DNA of 64,000 nucleotides from an uncultured Bacteroidales bacterium. Lineage in GTDB: Bacteria; Bacteroidota; Bacteroidia; Bacteroidales; UBA932. The stretch lies in assembly GCA_905234485.1 (NCBI GenBank), contig CAJOHV010000003.1, forward strand, positions 1 to 64,000, written 5' to 3'. The notes below the pieces were generated by a model, which was given only the letters and a program-made list of their open reading frames with translations, did not search any database and was not told where the DNA came from. Position 1 is the first letter of the stretch; each line of letters begins with the position of its first letter. Shown piece by piece: positions 58,850-64,000 of this stretch. A program made the translations under genes and the position numbers.

Positions 58850-59365
58850 ATGAACGAACTGCACTGGTACATAGCCTGCACACGCTCCTGTCAGGACAAA
58901 AATGTGGCTGCGGCCCTGTCTGCGAAGGGGTATGAGGTGTATGTGCCCGTGCGTAGGGAGGTCCGCCAATGGTCGGACCGCAAGAAGGTGGTGGAGTCGC
59001 TCCTGACTCCCCGCATCGTGTTCGTCCGCTGCACCGAATTGGACCGCCGCCGTTCCGTAGAAGAAATCCCGTACCTGACGCATTACCTCTCGGAGTATCC
59101 CGGGAAGGGTAAGCCGGCGCGGGTACCGGATGATCAGATGAGCGCCTTTATGGCGATGGTGGACAGCGTGAACGGCGAGGTGACGGTCTTGAACCGCCAG
59201 TTGCGTCCCGGCGATATGGTCCGCGTCAAAGAAGGCGCCCTGGAAGGCCGGATCGTGGAACTCGTCAATGTGGACGGCCGGGACTGCCTCGCGGTCCGTC
59301 TGCCCCTTTTGGGCACCGCCTGCATCCAAATCGAAAGGAAATCGGTGGAATTGTTAGACAAATAG
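58850..59365 (+). CDS. UpxY-type NusG-like transcription antiterminator
   Basis: The start at 58850 (MNELHWYIACTRSCQDK) gives 171 residues. The ORF-track TTG lies inside the -7 box. The N-terminal NGN domain has the family's HWYIA.TR and YVPVRREVRQWSDRKK segments; the C-terminal KOW domain has RPGDMVRVKEGALEGRIVEL. UpxY proteins normally sit first in capsular or exopolysaccharide operons and let polymerase read through early terminators. Here it is an orphan upstream of division genes, 40 kb from the SLBB/Wzz pair. It may act in trans, or on its own operon. Confidence 0.85.
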   Translation: MNELHWYIACTRSCQDKNVAAALSAKGYEVYVPVRREVRQWSDRKKVVESLLTPRIVFVRCTELDRRRSVEEIPYLTHYLSEYPGKGKPARVPDDQMSAFMAMVDSVNGEVTVLNRQLRPGDMVRVKEGALEGRIVELVNVDGRDCLAVRLPLLGTACIQIERKSVELLDK

Positions 59366-59376
59366 GGAAAAATCAT

Positions 59377-59384
59377 TATATTTG
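59377..59384 (+). promoter_or_regulatory. -7 box of the zapA operon
   Basis: TATATTTG ends 6 nt before the ATG at 59391. Confidence 0.6.
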
Positions 59385-59390
59385 TAGGGT

Positions 59391-59660
59391 ATGATAGACG
59401 ACCTCCGTAAAGACATCGAACGCCTGATTTCTCTGTATGAAACGGAGAAGCGCCGTGGCGACGAGCTCGCCGCAAAACTCGTTGTCAAAGAGTCGGAGTC
59501 GGCTAAGTACAAACAGCAGATAACTGAATTGACAAAACAGATAGACCGGTACAAACTCGCGGGCGCTTTCACTGCGGAGGGAGACAAAACAGCCGCAAAG
59601 GAAAGGATAGACAAACTCATCCGGGAGATAGACAAATGTATCCGTCTGATCACGAACTAG
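59391..59660 (+). CDS. Small coiled-coil protein upstream of zapA
   Basis: 89 residues, nearly all heptad-patterned helix (IDDLRKDIERLISLYETEKRRGDELAAKL ... KEKIDKL-like end). No signal or membrane segment. The stop is 1 nt before zapA. The size and coiled-coil character recall ZapB, which works with ZapA at the FtsZ ring, but I cannot show homology. A division-related role is inferred from position. Confidence 0.7.
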   Translation: MIDDLRKDIERLISLYETEKRRGDELAAKLVVKESESAKYKQQITELTKQIDRYKLAGAFTAEGDKTAAKERIDKLIREIDKCIRLITN

Positions 59661-59661
59661 T

Positions 59662-59964
59662 ATGGCAGACCAGACCAAACACAGCATCACACTCAAGATA
59701 GCCGGCAAGGAGTACACCTTGGTGGCCACTCAGGAGTCTGAGCACTATATGCGTCTGGCATCTGACAAGATTAACGCGATGCTGGCAGATTATGACCAGA
59801 AATATCCGGACCAGACTGTGGCGGATAAACTCGTGTTCGTGGCGCTGATGAATACTATCTCGATGCTTGTCGCAAAGAAAGGCCTCGCGCAGAATACCGA
59901 TGAAACAGCCAAACTCGAGAAGGAGTTGAAGGCCTATCTGAACAAAATAGAGACTAACCGTTAG
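59662..59964 (+). CDS. zapA: Cell division protein ZapA
   Basis: 100 residues. The N-terminal globular half (HSITLKIAGKEYTLVATQESEHYMRLASDKINAML) is the ZapA pattern, followed by a long C-terminal helix. ZapA crosslinks FtsZ filaments. Its stop codon lies in the first strand of the 6S RNA closing stem, so the RNA begins within the gene end. Confidence 0.92.
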   Translation: MADQTKHSITLKIAGKEYTLVATQESEHYMRLASDKINAMLADYDQKYPDQTVADKLVFVALMNTISMLVAKKGLAQNTDETAKLEKELKAYLNKIETNR

Positions 59965-60105
59965 TTCCTCCTTGCTCTAACAAACAAGTTCTACGGAACC
60001 GGGTAAGTTCTCGCCGTCGATAGCACGCCTGCCGCGAGCAGGAAGCCTGAACCGGGAGGCCCCCAAATCTTTCTTTAAGAAAGTTTCAGCCAAGGACTAA
60101 CGGTC
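59957..60105 (+). ncRNA. ssrS: 6S RNA (SsrS)
   Basis: The region directly after zapA, where 6S RNA sits in many bacteria, folds as a long closed hairpin. The ends ACCGTTAGT (59957-59965) and ACTAACGGT (60096-60104) pair perfectly over 9 bp, continued by CCTTG/CAAGG. The interior has GTTC-tacg-GAAC, the CCTGC/GCAGG hairpin, and an AACCGGG...AACCGGGAGG pattern. That layout fits the 6S fold, which mimics an open promoter and sequesters RNA polymerase. No separate promoter is clear, so it is probably processed from the zapA transcript. Confidence 0.75.
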
Positions 60106-60111
60106 TTTTAC

Positions 60112-60149
60112 AAAACAGTATCTGCAATTGAAAGCAGGTGCTGTTTTTT
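60112..60149 (+). terminator. Terminator after 6S RNA
   Basis: AAAACAG..CTGC / GCAG..CTGTTTT with a central mismatch pair, followed by T6 (60144-60149). Confidence 0.8.
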
Positions 60150-60178
60150 GTTTGACAATTTGACTCAATATACACAAT

Positions 60179-61717
60179 ATGTTACTTTACATCATCATCG
60201 CAGCCGTCGCAGGCGCAGTCCTGTCCCTGGCAATTTACATAGGGGCTACCCGTATCGTCAGCAAAGGACGCGGGGACGCCATCATCCAGAAAGCCACTCT
60301 CGAGGCCGAGTCGCTCAAGCAGAAGAAGATGCTCGAAGCCAAGGAGCACTTCCTCCAACTCAAGGAAGAGTACGAAGCGAAAGTGAGCGAGAAAAACAAC
60401 CAACTCCGCGACCGCGAGAACAACGTCCGCGCGAAGGAGACCCAGCTGAACCAGATGCAGTCCGAACTCGGACGCCGTCAGCACGACCTCGATTCCCAGA
60501 AGGGCCAGTTGAACGCCCAGCGCGAGCAACTTTCGAAGAAAGAAGCCGAGTGCGCTGCCCTCACTGCCCAGGCCAACAAACAACTTGAAACCGTAGCCGG
60601 AATGAGCGCGGAAGACGCCAAGAAAATGCTCGTCGAGAACATGAAGGCCGAAGCCCGCTCCGAGGCGCTCTCATACATTAACGACACGATGGACGAGGCC
60701 CGTCTGAACGCGGCCAAGGAAGCGAAGCGCATCGTTATCAACACTATCCAGCGCACCGCCACTGAAACCGCGATCGAGAACGCAGTCACGACCTTCCCGA
60801 TTGAGAACGACGAAGTCAAGGGCCGCATTATCGGACGCGAAGGCCGCAACATCCGCGCGCTCGAGGCGGCGACCGGCGTGGAGATAGTCGTGGACGACAC
60901 CCCGGACACGATCCTTCTCTCCGGTTTCGATCCCGTCCGCAGGGAAGTGGCCCGTCTGGCGCTGCATCAGCTGGTGACCGACGGCCGTATCCACCCCGCA
61001 CGTATCGAAGAGGTGGTGGCGAAGGTGAGCAAGCAACTCGAAGACGAAATCCTCGAGACCGGCAAGCGCACCTGCATAGACCTTGGAATCCACGGTCTGA
61101 ACCTCGAACTCGTCCGCCTCATCGGCCGTATGAAATACCGTTCGTCGTACGGACAGAACCTTCTGCAGCACTCGCGCGAAGTGGCGTCGATCGCCAGCAT
61201 CTTCGCCGCTGAACTCGGCCTGAACCCGAAAATCGCGAAGAGGGCTGGTCTGCTGCACGATATAGGTAAGGTCAGCACTGAAGACGAAGAACTGCCGCAC
61301 GCCCTTCTGGGAGCGAAACTCGCGGAGCAGTACAAGGAGCGTCCCGAGATCGTGAACGCGGTGGGAGCTCACCACGAAGAGATGGAGATGACCTCGATTT
61401 ACGCGCCGCTCGTGCTGGTGGCCGACGCCATTTCGGGAGCTCGTCCCGGCGCGCGCCGCGAGGTTATCGAGAGTTACATCAAGCGCCTCAAGGGTATGGA
61501 AGACCTCGCCGCGTCGTACAAGGGAGTCACCAAGTCCTACGCCATCCAGGCGGGTCGCGAACTCCGCGTGATCGTGGGCGCAGACGAAATCACTGACGAG
61601 CAGGCAGCCCGTCTCTCGACTGATATCGCACAACGCATCCAGGACGAGATGACTTATCCCGGCCAGGTGAAGATCACAGTGATCAGGGAAACCAGATCGG
61701 TCGCTATCGCTAAATAG
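60179..61717 (+). CDS. rny: Ribonuclease Y
   Basis: 512 residues. An N-terminal membrane anchor (about 2-22) and a long coiled coil (about 35-150) are followed by a KH domain with [17 protein letters not shown] (about 210). The HD domain has LLQHSREVA and [10 protein letters not shown]. RNase Y starts mRNA decay and is anchored in the inner membrane. The 6S/zapA terminator separates it from the preceding operon. Its stop overlaps the convergent PNP gene by 8 nt. Confidence 0.98.
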   Translation: MLLYIIIAAVAGAVLSLAIYIGATRIVSKGRGDAIIQKATLEAESLKQKKMLEAKEHFLQLKEEYEAKVSEKNNQLRDRENNVRAKETQLNQMQSELGRRQHDLDSQKGQLNAQREQLSKKEAECAALTAQANKQLETVAGMSAEDAKKMLVENMKAEARSEALSYINDTMDEARLNAAKEAKRIVINTIQRTATETAIENAVTTFPIENDEVKGRIIGREGRNIRALEAATGVEIVVDDTPDTILLSGFDPVRREVARLALHQLVTDGRIHPARIEEVVAKVSKQLEDEILETGKRTCIDLGIHGLNLELVRLIGRMKYRSSYGQNLLQHSREVASIASIFAAELGLNPKIAKRAGLLHDIGKVSTEDEELPHALLGAKLAEQYKERPEIVNAVGAHHEEMEMTSIYAPLVLVADAISGARPGARREVIESYIKRLKGMEDLAASYKGVTKSYAIQAGRELRVIVGADEITDEQAARLSTDIAQRIQDEMTYPGQVKITVIRETRSVAIAK

Positions 61718-62528
61718 CGGCGATCATCTTTTCGAACAGGGCGGTCATCTTGCTTGTAGCCTGATTGGCCGCCTTTACTATTTCTTTGACATAGTCGTCC
61801 GGCATATCCTCGCGGGCGAGATCGGTGATTACGGACATTCCGAAGACTTTCAGGCCGCAGTGACGCGCGACGATGACCTCGGGCACAGTGCTCATGCCCA
61901 CGGCGTCGCTGCCTATCACGCGGAAGAACTTGTACTCCGCCCTGGTCTCGTATGAAGGACCCGTGCAGGCCACATAGACGCCGTCCTGGAGGTGGATACC
62001 CATCTCGCGGGCGAGCCTGAAGGCCAGCCTGCGGAGTTCCACGTCGTAGGGATGAGTCATATCCGGGAACCTCGGTCCGAACTCCTCGGCGTTGGGGCCG
62101 ATGAGCGGATTGGGCATCATGTTGATCTGGTCCTTGATGACCATAAGATCGCCCACGCGATAACTCAGGTTGAGGCCGCCGGCGGCATTGGAGACGAAGA
62201 GATAATTGATGCCAAGGAGTTTGAGCACCCTGATGGGGAAGGTGACCTGCTCCATCGTGTAACCCTCATAGAAGTGGAAACGGCCCTGCATGGCCACCAC
62301 TTTCTTTCCGCCTAGATCGCCTATCACGAGGCGGGATTTGTGGCCTATCGCAGTGCTGACGGGAAAACCGGGAATCTCGTTGTAAGGGATGATCGAAGGG
62401 TTTTCAATCTGCTCTCCGAGCGAACCGAGTCCGCTGCCGAGTATCACTCCGATTTCGGGCTTGGCGCCGCCGCTTTTCGAACGTATGTATTCAACTGCTT
62501 TGAGGTAAGGTGCTAGTATTTCTGACAT
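61710..62528 (-). CDS. Purine nucleoside phosphorylase (PNP-I family), copy 1
   Basis: 272 residues. Phosphate-binding [10 protein letters not shown] and [30 protein letters not shown], and the purine-site [14 protein letters not shown]. It splits purine nucleosides with phosphate into base and ribose-1-phosphate. It lies 2 nt downstream of a paralogue of the same length. The copies differ mainly at the C-terminus and around the nucleoside pocket, so they may prefer different purines. The context (5'-nucleotidase upstream) suggests nucleotide salvage. Confidence 0.94.
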   Translation of the reverse strand: MSEILAPYLKAVEYIRSKSGGAKPEIGVILGSGLGSLGEQIENPSIIPYNEIPGFPVSTAIGHKSRLVIGDLGGKKVVAMQGRFHFYEGYTMEQVTFPIRVLKLLGINYLFVSNAAGGLNLSYRVGDLMVIKDQINMMPNPLIGPNAEEFGPRFPDMTHPYDVELRRLAFRLAREMGIHLQDGVYVACTGPSYETRAEYKFFRVIGSDAVGMSTVPEVIVARHCGLKVFGMSVITDLAREDMPDDYVKEIVKAANQATSKMTALFEKMIAAI

Positions 62529-62530
62529 GG

Positions 62531-63346
62531 TTATAATGATGCTATTAGTTCTTTGAAAATTCGGGTGAGTTTGGAGGCCGCCGCGTCCGCTGCCTTCACC
62601 ACATCATCGCCGTCGTTCTGATAGTCGTCCGCGAAATCGCCGGAGGCTTCGTTGGTGACGACGGACATTCCGAAGACGCGCATACCGCAATGGCGGGCCA
62701 CTATGACCTCCGGGATGGTGCTCATTCCCACCACATCGCCGCCCACAGTGCGGTAGAAGCGGTATTCGGCCGGGGTCTCGTAAGAGGGACCGGTGTCGCC
62801 GAAGTACACGCCTTCGTGCAGCGGCCAGCCGAGTTTCGCCGCTATCTCGCGGGCTTTACGGATGAGGGCGGGGTCGTAGGGGCGCGTCATATCGGGGAAG
62901 CGCGGGCCGAGTTCGTCCAGATTCGGGCCGATGAGCGGATTGGGCTGCAGGCTGATATGGTCGTTGATGATCATAAGGTCGCCTATATGGTACTCCGGGT
63001 TGATGCCGCCCGCGGCGTTGGACACGAACAGGGTGCGCACGCCGAGCAGGTACATAACCCGCACCGCCATGGTGACTATGAACATAGGGTAGCCCTCATA
63101 ATAGTGGAAGCGGCCCTGCATCGCGATGACCCTTTTCCCTGCGAGCGTGCCGATTATGAAGTTGCCTTTATGGCCCACGGCGGTGCTGACGGGGAAGTTG
63201 GGGATCTGCGAGTAGGGGAGGACCTGAGGGTTCTCTATGCTGTCCGCGAGCGATCCCAGGCCGCTGCCCAGGACTATGCCCACCTCCGGCATAGGCCCCG
63301 AAATGAAATCAGCCACGTAAGACGCGGCTGCTTTCAAGGTGTCCAT
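62531..63346 (-). CDS. Purine nucleoside phosphorylase (PNP-I family), copy 2
   Basis: The start at 63346 ([11 protein letters not shown]) lies 1 nt after the DUF3276 stop. The longer track start (63361) would overlap that gene by 14 nt and remains possible. 271 residues with [41 protein letters not shown] and [14 protein letters not shown]. It is clearly paralogous to copy 1 (roughly 60 % identical by eye) from tandem duplication. The extra QNDGDD stretch near the end is unique to this copy. Confidence 0.94.
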   Translation of the reverse strand: MDTLKAAASYVADFISGPMPEVGIVLGSGLGSLADSIENPQVLPYSQIPNFPVSTAVGHKGNFIIGTLAGKRVIAMQGRFHYYEGYPMFIVTMAVRVMYLLGVRTLFVSNAAGGINPEYHIGDLMIINDHISLQPNPLIGPNLDELGPRFPDMTRPYDPALIRKAREIAAKLGWPLHEGVYFGDTGPSYETPAEYRFYRTVGGDVVGMSTIPEVIVARHCGMRVFGMSVVTNEASGDFADDYQNDGDDVVKAADAAASKLTRIFKELIASL

Positions 63347-63347
63347 A

Positions 63348-63680
63348 TCAATAGTTCTCATCGGTGGATTCGTCTTTCTGACGCTGGGGAATCTCGCCGC
63401 CGAAGCAATTATCCTTGATGTAGGTGATGACGTCGTCCAGTCCTTCGCGGAACTTTTCGAAATCTTCTTTATAGAGGAAAATCTTATGCTTGTCGAAGGT
63501 GAAACTTCCGTCTGCGTTGTTATGACGCTTGCTTTCCGTGATAGTGAGATAGAAGTCTTTCTGGCCCCTTGTGGACTTTACATCGAAGAAATATGTACGT
63601 TTTCCTGCTCTGACGGGTTTGGAGAACACGTCATCTGAACCTCTTTCTTCCCTGAACGAATCGTAATCTTCCTTGTACAT
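63348..63680 (-). CDS. PUR-family DNA/RNA-binding protein (DUF3276)
   Basis: 110 residues. The central [30 protein letters not shown] and [29 protein letters not shown] form the PUR-alpha-like repeat typical of DUF3276, a small nucleic-acid-binding fold found mostly in Bacteroidetes and spirochaetes. Minus -7 TAATTTTG (63709-63716) precedes the ATG by 28 nt. It heads the operon with both PNP genes. Confidence 0.92.
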   Translation of the reverse strand: MYKEDYDSFREERGSDDVFSKPVRAGKRTYFFDVKSTRGQKDFYLTITESKRHNNADGSFTFDKHKIFLYKEDFEKFREGLDDVITYIKDNCFGGEIPQRQKDESTDENY

Positions 63681-63708
63681 AGTGATTAATTGGTTATTTT
63701 ACTTAATG

Positions 63709-63745
63709 CAAAATTAGAATTTTTTTCGATTACTGATTATATTTG
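63709..63745. promoter_or_regulatory. Divergent -7 boxes of DUF3276 and nusB
   Basis: Minus TAATTTTG (63709-63716) and plus TATATTTG (63738-63745). Leaders are about 22-25 nt. No convincing -33 is visible on either side. Confidence 0.55.
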
Positions 63746-63770
63746 CAGGAATTAATTGACATACCATAGG

Positions 63771-64000
63771 ATGCTTAACAGAAGAATCTTGCGTATCAAG
63801 GCGTTCAAGACAGTGTACGCCCTGGCAGAAAATCCGGAAATGACCCAGGCGGAGGCGCTTGCGCAACTCGAAGCCTCGTGTCAGGCTACCCGGGACCTGT
63901 ATCTCTTTATGCTGGCCCTTGTGCCCGCCCTCACGGATTTGGCGAAAAGCCGCATCGAAGCCGCCAGGGGAAAGTTCAACCCCACAGAGGAAGAAAAGCA
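63771..64000 (+). CDS. nusB: Transcription antitermination protein NusB, N-terminal part (runs off the window)
   Basis: Open from ATG 63771 to the window end; absent from the ORF track because no stop is reached. The visible 76 residues begin MLNRRILRIKAFKTVYALAE, the N-terminus of Bacteroidetes-type NusB, which is longer than the E. coli protein. NusB with NusE/S10 forms the antitermination complex on rRNA leaders. The C-terminus is outside. Confidence 0.85.
   Translation, partial: MLNRRILRIKAFKTVYALAENPEMTQAEALAQLEASCQATRDLYLFMLALVPALTDLAKSRIEAARGKFNPTEEEK

Overview
The window looks like a chromosomal contig of an uncultured, fairly GC-rich member of the Bacteroidales. Evidence is the SusC/SusD pair, Bacteroidetes-type promoters (TTTG / 19 nt / TAnnTTTG), the near absence of Shine-Dalgarno sites, and lineage-typical genes (UpxY-type antiterminator, DUF3276 PUR-like protein, MtaB, DPP5-like S9 peptidase, tricorn-like protease). 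Many ATGs in the ORF track lie upstream of or inside a recognisable promoter. I therefore moved several starts (polysaccharide export gene, pckA, tamB, tsaD, tricorn protease, DUF830 lipoprotein, UpxY, and others).

Layout. 1-250: tail of a FISUMP/DUF1566-like protein. 290-395: strong candidate for an undescribed small RNA with its own promoter and terminator. 394-876: stand-alone CdiA-CT-like tRNase-type protein. 979-12279 (minus): probable beta-mannan utilisation operon, in transcription order S9 peptidase, DUF5060/GH5-like, SusC, SusD, two-domain surface glycan-binding candidate, GH26. The GH26 gene is frameshifted, and the glycan-binding candidate has lost its lipobox. 12367-18705: recG, then an SLBB export protein and a Wzz-like co-polymerase. 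18699-22705 (minus): Dcu-type C4-dicarboxylate transporter, a repeat lipoprotein, and a pckA with an internal deletion. Together Dcu and PckA suggest succinate-producing anaerobic metabolism. 22812-35272: recQ, a compact minus cluster (tamB, RsmI-like methylase, folB, mtaB, MBL hydrolase) and the divergent tsaD with a COG2509 flavoprotein. 35412-44634 (minus): tricorn-like protease, GT2, tex and a GH2 beta-galactosidase, with tRNA-Thr(CGT) behind. 44751-47371: TPR protein, yebC, rfbB.

47437-48909 is the most unusual part. A REP-associated tyrosine transposase (RAYT) is preceded by a 117-aa protein I do not recognise. Nearby are two copies of a 110-bp element at 47437-47546 and 52844-52953. 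Each copy has the same geometry: a 35-nt palindrome, a 40-nt spacer, and an inverted 35-nt palindrome.

48927-64000 is mostly housekeeping: YiiX-like lipoprotein, aminotransferase, nitroreductase, gdhA, ffh, a predicted barrel, 5'-nucleotidase, nadE with a degenerate glutaminase site, UpxY, zapA with 6S RNA behind it, rny, tandem purine nucleoside phosphorylases, DUF3276, and the start of nusB.

A genome-wide feature is also visible. In about eleven genes the TAnnTTTG box ends only 5-9 nt before the ATG, so their mRNAs should be leaderless or nearly so.
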